From: Heterotrichella gracilis
Taxonomy: Eukaryota > Sar > Xanthophyceae > Tribonematales > Xanthonemataceae
Assembly: GCA_032358255.1 (NCBI GenBank)
Contig: JAULBX010028969.1
Coordinates: forward strand, 1 to 24,851
Reading direction: 5' to 3'
DNA length: 24,851 bases
The translations under genes and the position numbers were made by a program. Numbering within the stretch: position 1 is the stretch's first letter; each line of letters opens with the position of its first letter. The notes under the pieces are model-generated. The model had not been told where the DNA came from, searched no databases, and worked only from the letters and a program-made list of their open reading frames with translations. Positions 1-10,686 of the stretch are shown one piece after another.

Positions 1-1539
1 CGGCGCCGGGGCCCGCGCCCGCCGCCGCACCGCCCGCCGCCACCGCGCCCAGCATGGCGCAGCTCCTTGCCGATCTTGGGGTGGAGGACAAGCAGGATTA
101 TCGGAAGCTGCACGAGGACGGGCGCGCGCTGAAGAAGCACCAGGACTCCTCCAGCGACATGGACGACGTGGAGAGGCTGGTGTTCCGGCTGCGCGCGGGG
201 CTCAAGTGGGTGCATGCCGCGGTGGAGCAGGAGGGGCTCCTGGACAGCAACGGGGCGCTCAAGTTCACCCGCTCACAGGTAGGGTTTAGCTAAACCCTAA
301 TGTACAAACCCTAAATGTCAAGTAAACCTAAAGCCCTCGGGTGATTTGAACCTTGAAATCTACCCTTAATGAAGTTTGCTTGCTCCCAGGTAATTTAGTC
401 ATACCCTAGAATGTAAACCCTGAATCAGAGAGGCTATTCTTGACCAAGGTTAAAGTGGGGCACTTGTGAGCAGCATGCGCAAGGCAGGGAAGCATGGCGA
501 GTCGCCACTGTTGGTGGATGCTTTCAGCCGCGCGTGGCCATGCAGTGTACCTGCAATTGTGAATTGCAAGGGTATAGCTACTGTATATACCCATACTAAC
601 AGAGGTATTTTGAATCCACACATACAGTGTTAGGGTATGTTCTAAACCCTGCCTGCACCGTTCTCAGGTGGCCGCCGCATACACCCAGTGCAAGGAGTGG
701 CTCAAGGTGGGGTGCCTACAGCACCTGAGCCAGATCCAGGGCAACGAGCTGTTCAAGGGAGCAGCCCGGGTGCTGGCGGAGCGCCTGGTGGTGCTGTGCC
801 ACATGCGCGCATTCAACGCAAACCGCCCCAAGCAGCGCCAGGACAAGATCCTGCTGCTGACAGTCATGGAGGAGGCGAGGAAGCGGGGGCAAGGGGAGGA
901 CAAGGCGCGGGGGGGGAAGCCCAGCGCCGCTGGGGCGGCCGCCGCGCCCAGCCCGCCGCTCCACAGGCCCTCCCCTTCGGCCTCCAACACCTCGGGGACC
1001 ACCCCGTCGGGATCCCGGGAGCAGTCCCGGCCCGGGGACGGCGGCACCAGGCCCGACGCCACCTCCAAGCAGGTGAGCGCGCATTGCTCTGCACGCCTCT
1101 GTCTGCAGGGATGCTGCCCCTGTCTGAGCGTGTTGTCCATGTCCTTCTGGGGCGCAACGGTACATTGTTGTTCTGTTTCTTATTCTCATTCTTCTCCAAG
1201 CAGGTGACCCCCGCCGCCCGACCGCCGGTGCACTCCTCCGGTCCCGCGCCCTCGCTGTCCCACCTGGAGCTCCAGAACGCGCACGCGGTTGAGGCGCTCA
1301 GTCGCAACCTGACCGCCACCGACACGCAGCAGAAGCTGTTTGAGTCGATGGGCAAGAGCGCGGCGGACGTGGCGGCGTACATGCAGGCGGCGGTGGCTTC
1401 GGGGCACGCGCCGGCGGTGGAGGCGGCCATGTTTTGCTCGCTGATGGGGCTAGAGGCGGGGCTGGGGAAGGGTTACACTGTGGTCAACGCGGCGCGCAAT
1501 GCCATTGAGGCAATCAGCAGGATCGACGCCAAGGCGTGA
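1..1539 (+). CDS. C-terminal part of a CW-zinc-finger/AF4-FMR2 CHD-like protein (5' partial)
   Basis: Exons <1..278, 668..1072 and 1204..1539, both introns GT-AG and phase 0, stop TGA at 1537-1539. The frame is open to the left edge and reads through a Pro/Ala-rich linker, so the ATG at 54 is probably an internal Met rather than the start. About 272 residues are visible from that Met. A helical block (ALKKHQ, LRAGLKWVHAAVEQEG, VLAERLVVLCHMRAFN) is followed by a low-complexity Ala/Pro/Ser linker and a second helical block that ends NAIEAISR. This layout, the Leu-Cys-x-Met-Arg segment and the A(I/M)EAISR ending resemble the C-terminal domain of plant CW-type zinc-finger proteins and, more distantly, the C-terminal homology domain of AF4/FMR2 scaffold proteins of transcription elongation complexes. 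That match is from memory. The CW domain, if present, would lie upstream of the window. The exon structure is solid; the family call is moderate. Confidence 0.6.
279..667 (+). other. Intron 1 of the CW/CHD-like gene, with telomere-like motifs
   Basis: This 389-bp GT-AG intron shows no coding features of its own. It begins gtagggtttagctaaaccct and has further AAACCCTAA/AAACCCT units near 307, 415 and 642, plus one TTAGGGT near 630. These match the plant-type telomere unit but are dispersed, not a tandem array. The open frame on the opposite strand at 406-621 has no ortholog-like features. Confidence 0.7.
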
Positions 1540-2924
1540 GCTGCCCTGCTGAGCGCAGGGCCGTATCTAGGGCTGAGGGTTTGGGGTAACCTGAGACACA
1601 TGATGAAAGCGCATGCAACACCAACGTATGCTTTTGGTGGAGGCATGTACGCCCATGATTTGATACCTCCGGGAGTACTTTTGTTTTTTCTTGTTTGCTA
1701 TAGAGTGCTTGTTGTCGACTTTTTGCAATACCAAATGGGCCACACTGCCATGATGTCGTTTGCCATTTCCGTCATTTCCTGAGTGAGACTGTGCCTGGCC
1801 TTATTCTCGCCTGGTCAGGCCCTGTTTTTACACCACCTCGTTTCCTGATTCCCTGATCATACCCCAGTGCACGCATTTTGACAGCCACGCAAGTGAGTTT
1901 GTTGCAAGATTTAGTCGAATATTACCGTATATCTAGTAGCGTGTGGGAAATACAGTGCGCTTTCTCTAGCGCTTAGCAGCCAGCCATTTACTGAAATGGC
2001 ATATCAAATTTGATTCAACTGACGATGATTTATTGTCATGGGAATTGCCATTTTGCCCATCGGATTCCCTGCACTGGATGACTCATGCCTCAGAGGCATG
2101 GCCTGCATAAATTATAGCATTATAGAGTAAATGGTTGCCATAGATGCGTTAGTGGCACTTTGTCGCTGGCTGTCACATTGCCAACTTAGTTGAATGATTT
2201 ATTCAGAATAAACCTCCTGTGCAAATACTGCGGGCTCTTGCTGCTGCTGCAGGATGCACTGTATCAAGTACCGCTGCTGCAGCTTGTGGTTTGAATTAAT
2301 CACATACAATACAGTCTTGAAGAGGCCCATCCTGCAATACTATTGCATTGCGCGGCGCATGACCCGGGTGACCAGGCCCTGCGTATGCCATACGCGGCCC
2401 TGCCCTCGATTTGTTGAAGAAAATGACCTAAGGGTTCAATCCTGCCAGTGAGCATTTTGCGCGCAGCATGTCGCAAGGATTTTATTTGCAGAGACAGAAT
2501 GGAGTGCATGTCACTGATGGCGGCTGATTACAGTAACTTCTTCAGGCTATGCCTTGTGATTCAGTAACACGCGTTTTTGGTTTCTGGCGAGGTGGAACAC
2601 ACCCTATTGTGTGTGTCGTGCCTGGCTGTCTCCCAGGCTGTGGGCGTTTTCTTTCATTCTTTCTTCTAGCTGGACAGTATCGAGTCAGCAACGGTTTCAA
2701 CAATTCCCACATCATGTAGGCATGCATGATGCTCAAAATTTGCAGCGACATGATCATGGTCGACCATGCATACAGCCGGTGTGCTATTAGCAGGGTTTCG
2801 GCGTGACATCTCAGCTTCACAGTAATACACACTAGCTAGCAGGCTGTGGACGGGTTGCTGAGGTAAGAGTAACTGAGCCGCTGTCATGCACATGCTCCCA
2901 CGCCCACATATCACAGATATTGAA
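1540..2924. other. Convergent intergenic region / two 3' UTRs
   Basis: This 1.4-kb, AT-richer stretch lies between the stop of the CW/CHD-like gene (+) and the stop of the chloroplast coiled-coil gene (-). It presumably holds both 3' UTRs. I found no clear TGTAA close behind the + strand stop; an AATAAA lies near 2206. For the - strand gene, a reverse-complement TGTAA (TTACA) sits at 2528-2532, about 390 bp past its stop. Small open frames at 1600-1782, 2254-2451, 2542-2832 and 2666-2914 look random. No RNA gene was recognised. Confidence 0.5.
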
Positions 2925-4824
2925 TCACTGCTCAGCTTGTCCTTGACTGGCAGCCATGGCCTCTTTCTTGATCTCCCTCAGCTGAAGCTTCAGCTCAAGC
3001 TGCTTGAGGTTACCAGGCTGGCCATCCACGTCTGCACACCAAACTTCGTTGCATAACATGGCACTTGGCTAGTAACAGTTGTAGCGGGGGGCAGGACGTG
3101 ATCTTGCGGGAACATGAACGCAGGCTGCGCAGGCGCAGGCGCAGGCACAAGACTTGTCTCATCATGGTGTGACCATCCCGTAATTAATTTCATGTTCCAT
3201 ACACATGTTTCAAGGTGAACAGCAGTCGAGGGCGGTGCTTGTGAAACGCACCTCCCAAGGTTAACGGTAGGGCAACAATAATGTACAGCTGCATGCCCAG
3301 CAAAAAGGCATTTCCAGCCGTCATAAAAAAGCCACATGTGCAGCGTTGTTATATATGCAACAAGAGGTACTTTTCATTTAAAAACTGTGAGCCATGGGAT
3401 ACCGATGCAGCTGAATTGTGCTCACCTTTGGTCATGCGATCCAGCAACGTAAAGAAGTACTTGTCGCTGGCAGCCAGTACATCGCTCCACTCCTGCATGG
3501 CCAACACCTGCGGCGCACACCACAGTGACAGGGATAAGCAGGTGCTCAGCCTGAAGCCTTCCTTTTTATTGTGACAAGAGTGAATGTGAAGTACAACCCC
3601 AAAACCCTTAGGGCATCTGAGATTCCATCAATTAACATCGTGAACGCCACACCGGCGTCAGACAAATCAGCCAGTTGACATTGCATGGAAGGCGCATAAG
3701 GTGGACTTAGCCTAGCTTTCTATCTGCAGTCCAACTGCTGACATGTGTTCTGCAGCCCACAATCTCATACCTGCTTTCGCTGCTTGGACGAGGTGATGCC
3801 CAGCAGTTTGTTCAGTAATTGGATCTCCGGTCGCAGCGTTTTGTTTTTCTCCTCCATCGCCACCTTCAGAGTGGACTCAAGCTTCCCAACCACCTCCGCA
3901 TTCCCTTCTTTGCGAGCCTACAAAGGGAGGACCAGGTCCAAAATGACGGTTACATTGGCACTGGCATTGGCGATGGCCAATGCGATGGCGATGGCCAATG
4001 CAGTGGCTATGGCAAGCGCTCCGCAAAGTCAAGCAGGTACATCACTGTGCCCATATATTTCAAAGCTGTCAAGCATGCAAAAGCGCACCATTTCCAGGTA
4101 CATGGCTGACACGTGGAAGAACTCCTCTGTCAAGCTGTTGGTGAACTGGGCTGCCACGGGGCGCGGGTCTGGTGCCTCCAGCAGCTTGGCCAGCATCTGC
4201 GTGGTCTGCACCTGCTTCTGCCGGGCCGCCTTGATTTGATCCTGCAGATGCCACGACGGGCCGCTCAGCAGCTTAATTTTAATGGAGCTCCAAGTGGTGA
4301 GTATGCAAAGCAAGGAGCTCAAGCGCAAGTCAGTGCGCCCACTTGCCAGTGGCAGGTGGGTTTCAGCAAAGTGAACAAGCTATTGTGCCACTCGGGAAAC
4401 ACACTAGTGTTGAGCACGTGCTGCCAAGTCTTGGACTTTCGTGTCTCACCTGCCGTTTGTACGTCTCGTCCTTGCTAGAGGAACACACACATGGTCTTGC
4501 AATAGCCCTGCTCCTGTCACCAGGGATGCGGGTCCTTTGGCTGGTATCTGAAACGATGACACAGAATATTTTCTTATGCATTACGAGGAGGGCGCGTGTG
4601 TCACTGTACTCGAGGTCAGGAAAGCAGACTAGGCGCATATGCATGCATTATCTGCTTATCCCATACATGCCGTGGACATTCAAACCCAGCAAGTGCAACA
4701 AGCTGTCACCTAGACATCGAGGGCGCCCCAATGATGTGCTGCAGGATGTCGAGGCTGTCCTGTCCCTTGCTGCTGTGCAGAATGGGTGTCGAGCCACCCC
4801 CACGGCCATGCCCAAGGCTGACAT
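2925..4824 (-). CDS. Probable chloroplast-targeted coiled-coil protein, unknown function
   Basis: Exons in transcript order: 4824..4710, 4474..4450, 4287..4089, 3917..3771, 3507..3426 and 3031..2925. All introns are GT-AG and all phases agree, giving 224 aa. The 25-nt second exon and the acceptor at 4288 are the least certain; the other junctions are clean. Residues 1 to about 45 are rich in Ala, Ser, Thr and Arg with almost no acidic residues (MSALGMAVGVARHPFCTAAR), like a plastid transit peptide. The rest is charged and mostly helical: QIKAARQKQVQTTQMLAKLL, TNSLTEEFFHVSAMYLEMA, EEKNKTLRPEIQLLNKLLG, and a Lys/Gln/Glu-rich tail ending QAEQ. The EEFFH and LLNKLL segments faintly recall plant plastid proteins such as Arabidopsis At4g37920, but this is memory, not a search. 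There are no membrane segments. It is divergently transcribed from the galactosyltransferase gene. Confidence 0.72.
3126..3148. repeat. GCGCAG microsatellite
   Basis: A short run of a six-base unit (gcgcag) with about four copies lies in the last intron (3032-3425) of the coiled-coil gene. The rest of this 394-bp intron shows nothing recognisable. Confidence 0.6.
3950..4020. repeat. Imperfect tandem repeat of GGC/GATGGCCAATGC units in an intron
   Basis: The 171-bp intron between exons 3 and 4 of the coiled-coil gene contains repeated ggcgatggccaatgc and tggcattggc variants over about 70 bp. In one + strand frame it reads as alternating Ala-Met/Ala-Asn, which is a by-product of the period, not a gene. 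Confidence 0.7.
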
Positions 4825-5550
4825 GACTGGCGCAAAGTGCGTAGCCGAAGGCTATTGGCAGCAGGTCAGGTACAGCTATGTGGGATGATGCTGACTATAG
4901 CTGTAATGGGTTGGCAGCTTTTGCACGAACAGCGCAACTTTTACAACAGGATTCTTTTACACTTTCGCCCACCTCGGCCGCCTGCCGTCCACTCCTGGCG
5001 GGCCCGCCTACCTGCCCCTGTGAGGATTCTCAATCCTGGATTGCACCCTTTTTTGGACCGGTCAGGCTGCCTTGTTCAAGAGCAACCACGTAATCTTGTA
5101 CAACATACGCATGTGCAGTGTAACCAGCCTTGGCTTTCACCCGATCTGCCAGCAAACCCCCAGTGCAGTGCAGTAACCCCATGCCCTGTTGCCTTGCTGC
5201 CTTGTGTGCGCAAACCTGCAAAGATTCTGTGACTTCCACTGTCTTTTAAACTGCAACTAAACGCCATTGTTTAGGCGTTTCGTGTGACGTTTGGAACAAC
5301 ACTGGGGCAGGCTGTCGTCGAGGCGTCCACGTGCAATGGTGCATGCATTGGGCCTGTGACCCCCCCTCAGTGGGCAACGAGTTGTCACTCCATTGGGAGC
5401 CAGCAGTTCACGCTGGCCGATGGCAGTTCCACACTGTTGGTGTGTTCTACGTACGTAAAGGTTGTACCACTACAGCGGACAGGCGTGGCTATTGCGCTAC
5501 ACAATTGAAACACCGCGATGATATGTGGATGCAAGGAGCGATAACCTGGG
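4825..5550. promoter_or_regulatory. Divergent upstream region, coiled-coil gene / galactosyltransferase
   Basis: This 726-bp region separates two start codons that point away from each other, so it should contain both promoters and 5' UTRs. A CCAAT-like ccaatag sits on the - strand about 25-30 bp upstream of the 4824 ATG. A perfect 7-bp inverted repeat, AAACGCC (5259-5265) and GGCGTTT (5274-5280), lies mid-region. Otherwise I see no recognised element. The small open frames here are not convincing. Confidence 0.45.
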
Positions 5551-8500
5551 ATGGAAGGGCAGCCTGCGGTGGCGTTGCTCTTTGTAGTGCTGACCCTCAG
5601 CTTTACAGCCTACACCTATGGTCAGCTTAACTACGGATCCATCCACACCGTGTTTGGGGCAGAATGCAACGACTACTTCGACTGGCAGAGCATAGGGGTG
5701 GTGTACAGCCACAAGAAAGCAAAGGTGCCTGGCCCAATCACGAGACTCCTCAGCTGCAGTGAAGAGGATCTGAAGACCTACAAGTGGTTGGACCTGGTGC
5801 CCACGCATGCTGCGCCCCAATGGGGTGTCCACCCCATCACTGGGGACAAGTATGCAGCCTACAACAAGCCTGCGGGGGTGTACCACTGGCTTGAGAACGC
5901 GGCTCCCACCGAGGCCTGGATCCTGATCATAGACCCAGACATGATCATCAGGGACAGCTTTGCGACCTGGGGCAGGCAATTTGGGGCGCAGCCTGGGTGG
6001 GCTGTGAGTGTCCAGTTCAACTACATGGTGGGGACCCACAACAACCTGTCGGCCACCCACATACCTGAAGTGCCCCAGCGGTGGGATACCATAGCAGGAC
6101 CCAAGGGCAGGCGCAGTGACCAGGTCAGCGCGGTGGTCATGATGGGCAGGCAGGACCTGCAGCGGGTGGTGCCCCACTGGCTGTACTACTCTGAGGAAGT
6201 GAGGGCAGACCCCATGGTGAGTAGCCTGCTGCCTCCTGCCTCCTGCGTGCTGCACCTTGTGCTTTGAAGCGTATCCCTTCCTCTCATGTGCACAAGTTGA
6301 TCTCATGCAGTCACTTGCACTTTGGAAGGGCAGCTAGATTAGCTGCCAACGCTGTACCAGGGGCATACCCACTCATGTCTGTATGCCGCTGCGTGAACAC
6401 AACCATTTCTTAACACTCTGTGCATCAAGGTCAAGCACAGTGCTCTCACAAGTGCCTACGTGGCCACCTCCCCAAACCCTAAATGTAAAACCGAAACCCT
6501 AACCATCGCGCATGGTGCTCACAGGCCTGGAACGAAACCAACGACGAGTATGCAACCAAGCCTGGCATGAAGCCCTGGATAGCTGAGATGTATGGCTACT
6601 CTTTTGGAGCTGCCAAGGCCAATGTGTGGCATCGCGTGGACTACACATGCCAGCTATACCCTGGCAAAAAGCCATTCGGTGCGCAAATTGGTTTGCATTT
6701 TGGCCCTTGAACTGGGGTGAGGCATCCCCTGCACTTATTATGATGACACTAATTTCCATACCTTCTTGAGTGTATCACCGATGTGGAGCCTTCCCTTTCC
6801 CAGATTCGCCCAGGATCGTGCACTATGGCCGCCTGTTCCAAGTCGACACCTACCAGTTCCGCAAGCACTGGTACCATCACTTTCAAGCCACTAAGTGCCC
6901 GCCATGGCCCACGTCGGGCCTCATGAAGCACGTGCGCGCCAGCACGGGGCTGTTCAAGGCCCCTCCTAGCCTGGCTCTCCTGAACAAGGTGGGGCTTGGG
7001 GCTTTTGTGCTGGTGTGGAGAAGGATGAGCCATTTGGTGGGCGCACCATGCATGACGCCATGACGTGTTGCGCCATGTGGCACCGACACGCATGCGTTAG
7101 TGGCGCTGATGTGGGCTTATGCTCCATGCCGGCATGTCTGGTGCTCAGCAGAGGGGCAGCAAAATGTACTGCCCAGGTGCAGCCATGCACCTGCGATGGA
7201 CAGGCATAGCACATTGACGGTGGCCAGGGATGCACATGCGCGGCGTGTGCAGTCTGCACCGGAATTTGTAGCTCCTAGCAGCATTGGGCTAGAAGCACTG
7301 TGGCTGGAGTATAACCCCACAGGCTCCTCTCGAAGACGCATGCAGCGCGTTACTACCGCAACTGCACAGCGTGCCAGTGATCAGCCATGTTAAGTGACTG
7401 GATAAATTTGACGATCCACTAATCAAATTACCAATCTGCAGACGGATGCCGTTCACTACTACCGTGACCTTCTGAGCGTGCAAGTGATCAGCACCCTCAA
7501 CGCCGCCTTCTGCGACAAGCTGCAGCACATCTGTCCAGCCAGCCAGGAGCTGTCCGAGGCATGTGCGCCTGTGCGGGAGCTTGAGCGGGAGGTGGATGAG
7601 GCCATCGAGGAGGTGGAGCTGGGCAAGTACCCTGGCTCAGACAGGATATGTGGGGACCAGAAGGTGAGGAGCATTGCATTCTTTGCGGTCAATTCCATTG
7701 ATGCATGCCGGCAATGGTGTGCCATCGCATGCGCTCAGCCTTGAATCTGGATGAAAGGAGGGCAGGAGAGTGCTGAGCTATTGCCATTGCGTGGATAGTT
7801 TCTGGGAGAAAATGGAACTGCATGTTTAATGTTGAATCAATCCAAACACTGTACAATTTGATCAGCCACCGCACAGGTGGTGCACATCATTTGCCATGGT
7901 GTCCCGAACTAGTGCTGTCTTGGTCACATGTTGGTTTGGTGTGTCCAGGACTCGTGCCGCAAGTGGGCGGACATGGGGCTGTGCTCATCGCAGCCCTCCT
8001 CGCTCCACTGGATGTGCCGTGAGAGCTGCGACCTGTGCCGCTTGCCACGCAGCAAATACCCGGTAAGGCCCACCCCTCACAGCCTTATGTTGTATCATTG
8101 TAATATTATCTCAACCTTTCTATCGCCATGATATGTAGCGTCTTTTAGCAAGGGATAACCATTACTAGCAATCGCACTTTTGGGTGCATTGTGGCATTTC
8201 AGTTCTTCGCTCATGGTAATGAAGCGCATGCAACTGCAGGCACGTTGGCTGACAATGTCAAAGCCCCTCATGCCATCACTTATGTGTCTGCAGGGTGTGC
8301 GGCCGCCAGTGAAGTGGGCAGCCGCAGTCCACTCAGACGGCCACGCTGACCATGTCAACCTGCACGCCAGCGATGCGCATGCGCAGGCGCATCACAGCGG
8401 GCGGGCCGCTGCCATGGACCCCCTGAATGCGCTAACTAAGGGTGAGCTGGTGAAGCTGGTGCTGGAGATGCGGCACAACCAGACAGGGGGCAAGGTGCTG

Positions 8501-8788
8501 AGCTCATCAGAGGTGCATGAAAAGGTGGCTCGGGAGCGGGTTCGGTGGGGCGGGCAGGGCGCTGGCGGCGAGGTGAAGGGGGCTCGTGGGGATGCGGCGC
8601 CAGCCAGCTTCACCCGGAGGGTACAGGAGTGGGCGCTGCTGATGCTGTGGATCGGCATTGTGCTGGTGTTCCTGATACTGGTGTACGTGCTGCATTCGCA
8701 AGCGTACCGGAAGCGCAGGCCGAACGGGGTGCTGCCTGTGTATAGAGGGGGGTCGGAGGAGAACTTTGCACAAAAACCACCACTATGA
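5551..8788 (+). CDS. SERGT1: Peptidyl serine alpha-galactosyltransferase (SERGT1/SGT1-like), membrane anchored
   Basis: Exons 5551..6216, 6525..6678, 6804..6988, 7442..7663, 7949..8062 and 8294..8788, giving 611 aa; all GT-AG and in phase. The start is the first ATG after an in-frame TAA at 5542. Residues 1-24 form a hydrophobic signal peptide. The catalytic domain follows the family closely: IHTVFGAECNDYFDWQSIGV, VPGPITRLLSCSEE, NKPAGVYHWLENA, a DxD-type metal/sugar-nucleotide motif in ILIIDPDMII (D128, D130), EMYGYSFGAA, and an IVHYGRL segment. Residues 405-439 form a ShK-like cysteine module (C405, C412, C421, C432, C436, C439 with RKWADMGLC). A His-rich linker precedes a single membrane helix at about 559-581 with a basic cytosolic tail (type I). 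Known members add galactose to serine in extensin-like Ser-Hyp motifs in the secretory pathway. The 453-bp intron 3 holds nothing notable. Confidence 0.92.
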
Positions 8789-9722
8789 CACCTTTTTAGG
8801 GTTTAAAACAGGTACATTCCAGTGGGGTGAGCCAGAGGTACAGCTTGGCAGAGTCATTGTCAGGTCCTCTGTTGACTCTTGGGTTAGTGGTGTAAGCAAC
8901 CGGGGTGCCCTTTTTTAACTCTGGCAGTCTGCGCCACATGCGCCACCACGACATTGGCGGTCACTGCACAACTGAGGTGTGAGTACCACAATATTTTGAT
9001 ATGTTGGTGGTAGCCATAACCTCATCAGCATATTGCACAAGTGGTCTTTGTTACACCAGTCCGTTTGCCAAGTACTTCATATGAACTGGACCCGGTCCGG
9101 TGTTGACACGGTTTGGTTGGTACCCACAGGCGGGTGTGACCATCCAGGTGTTTCAAACTGTAATGTGCGAGCACAACCTGGTCCAATTTTGTAATACCGT
9201 ATGTACAGTTTACAGTGACTGCTAAAATACTTTGCAACGTTGGGCCCAACGAGAGCTTATCAGGTTTAACCCTGCATGCATGCATTAAAATATTCAAAAC
9301 AATGCGTTTTTGTTTTTAATGGAAAATGTAGCGCTTTTTTGGTGCACAACAACATCCACCTTTTTATATCACAAGGTACTTTGGGTTGTCTCTTATTGCC
9401 ATTGCTCCAAAACTTACGACAACAGACGAGGTTATACTGACCCTCAACTACCGTTTGCTGTTTTCTGCTTGCTGCTGAGGTTTTGCCTTGGTATCCCATA
9501 GTTCAACGGTGTTCACTCTTGAGCTCGACTACCACGCTCCTTCTCACCCAAATACTCCTTCCAGTACACTGCCTTGTGCTTCAACCCCGTTACATTACCT
9601 CTTTGCGTCGTGGTTTCAACCCGCCTCACCCCAATTGAACCGGCGTATACCATCCATGGCTCCCACATGACTGACGGACGGGCTTGACAGTACTGTGGCT
9701 TCAGCGTGCAACTGTTGGCAAT
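8789..9722. other. Intergenic region between SERGT1 and the PPPDE gene
   Basis: This 934-bp spacer separates two + strand genes, so it holds the SERGT1 3' UTR followed by the PPPDE promoter. A TGTAA signal lies at 8891-8895. A TAGGGTTTAAA motif is just past the SERGT1 stop (about 8797), and a TGCATGCATGCA stretch is at 9273-9284. No RNA gene or convincing open frame was found. Confidence 0.5.
8891..8895 (+). terminator. TGTAA poly(A) signal of SERGT1
   Basis: TGTAA lies 102 bp past the SERGT1 stop codon. TGTAA (UGUAA) is the usual poly(A) signal in chlorophyte algae; its use here is inferred from position only. Confidence 0.5.
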
Positions 9723-10686
9723 ATGGCCGCAACAGTAACTTTGAACGTGTATGATGTTACCAACACTCAGTCAGAGAACGCCAACTATGCCATCAAACGG
9801 ATAAACGATCTGACAAGGCCATATTTTGGTGTCTTTCACGGGGCTGTGCAAGTGAGAAAACAACCACCTGTGTACATTAGGAGGCAATGTGACCCATCAG
9901 CCCTCACTCAAACCCTCACATTTTACAGGTCTACGGGTTGGAGTGGAGCTACGGGTTCTGCGAAGTTGGAAGTGGCGTTTATGCCTGTCAGCCTCAGAAG
10001 AATCCTATGTACCAGTTCAGAGAAGCCATAACCCTTGGGGAGACCGCCATGACGACGCGAGAGGTGGGCTATGTTGAACCACTGGCAAGCTGCAAGCCCT
10101 CCATCACCCTTGCCTGTTTGTTAGCACTGCTTGCACTGTGTAGGTCAAGCGGGTGGTCCAAAGATTCCAGCAGGAGTGGGAGGGAGCAGACTATGACCTT
10201 CTCGCCAAGAATTGCTGTCACTTCTGTGAAGCGCTGGCTGCAGAGCTGGCTGTGGACGCCCCCCCGGGTAGGTTGTCTGTCCTTGTTGCAACGGCACAGC
10301 TGCACATGGCTTTGCACTGGTTTCACCAAGCTGCTGTCATGACTAAAGGCACAGACTTGGCACTCCCTCTCAAGGAAGCACTTATGTCCAGTTACTAACA
10401 AACGCTGCTGGTGCCACAGTCTGGATCAACAGGGCTGCATACCACGCTGAAGCCGCGTACACTTTCACCGTTCAGGCCATGCAGCAGGTACGAATGGTTG
10501 TGCAAGGACCCCTCCGATCAAAAGTGCCCAATTTCAGATCACTAATATATTTACTTGGTGGGACAGGTCCGGGTGATGAGCAACGCTACATATGATATGT
10601 TTCGGTATTGCTTGTATGGGCAAACAGAAACGGATGTGGTAGAACCAGAGAGCCAGAAGCCAATCACCGAAGGGAACCTGCATTGA
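9723..10686 (+). CDS. PPPDE (DeSI-2-like) cysteine isopeptidase
   Basis: Exons 9723..9851, 9929..10063, 10144..10267, 10420..10487 and 10567..10686, giving 191 aa; GT-AG with consistent phase. The start is the first ATG in the frame. The protein opens directly with the PPPDE fold: TVTLNVYDVTN, then PYFGVFHGAVQVYGLEWSYG with the predicted catalytic His39, then DYDLLAKNCCHFCEALA with the predicted catalytic Cys112, then the family's WINRAAY helix. This order and spacing match DeSI-2/PPPDE1 enzymes, papain-fold proteases reported to remove SUMO or ubiquitin. The loop usually rich in Gly/His between the two catalytic segments is short. The C-terminal 40 residues are not conserved as far as I can tell. 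There is no targeting peptide, so it is likely cytosolic or nuclear. Both catalytic residues are present, so activity is plausible; substrate choice cannot be read from sequence. Confidence 0.9.

Noticed and set aside
279-667. True interstitial telomere array
   Set aside because: The AAACCCT units are single or paired and separated by unrelated sequence, so this is motif scatter, not a telomeric tract.
688-1539. Single 283-codon + strand frame across both introns of the first gene
   Set aside because: Only the part after 1204 is real. Upstream it is out of frame with the conserved exon 668-1072, and splicing at 1073/1203 restores the protein pattern.
2360-2450. Possible tRNA, because GGTTCAATCC resembles a B box
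   Set aside because: The flanking bases do not form a T-arm stem and no D-arm, anticodon arm or acceptor stem can be drawn upstream.
3745-4239. 164-codon + strand frame over the coiled-coil gene
   Set aside because: It is opposite two conserved - strand exons and its Ala-Met repeat comes from the intronic minisatellite.
5497-6306. 269-codon - strand open frame opposite SERGT1 exon 1
   Set aside because: It is an antisense shadow of a strongly conserved glycosyltransferase exon in GC-rich DNA.
9266-9501. Short open frames on both strands in the SERGT1/PPPDE spacer
   Set aside because: AT-rich, without start context or protein-like composition; more likely 3' UTR and promoter.
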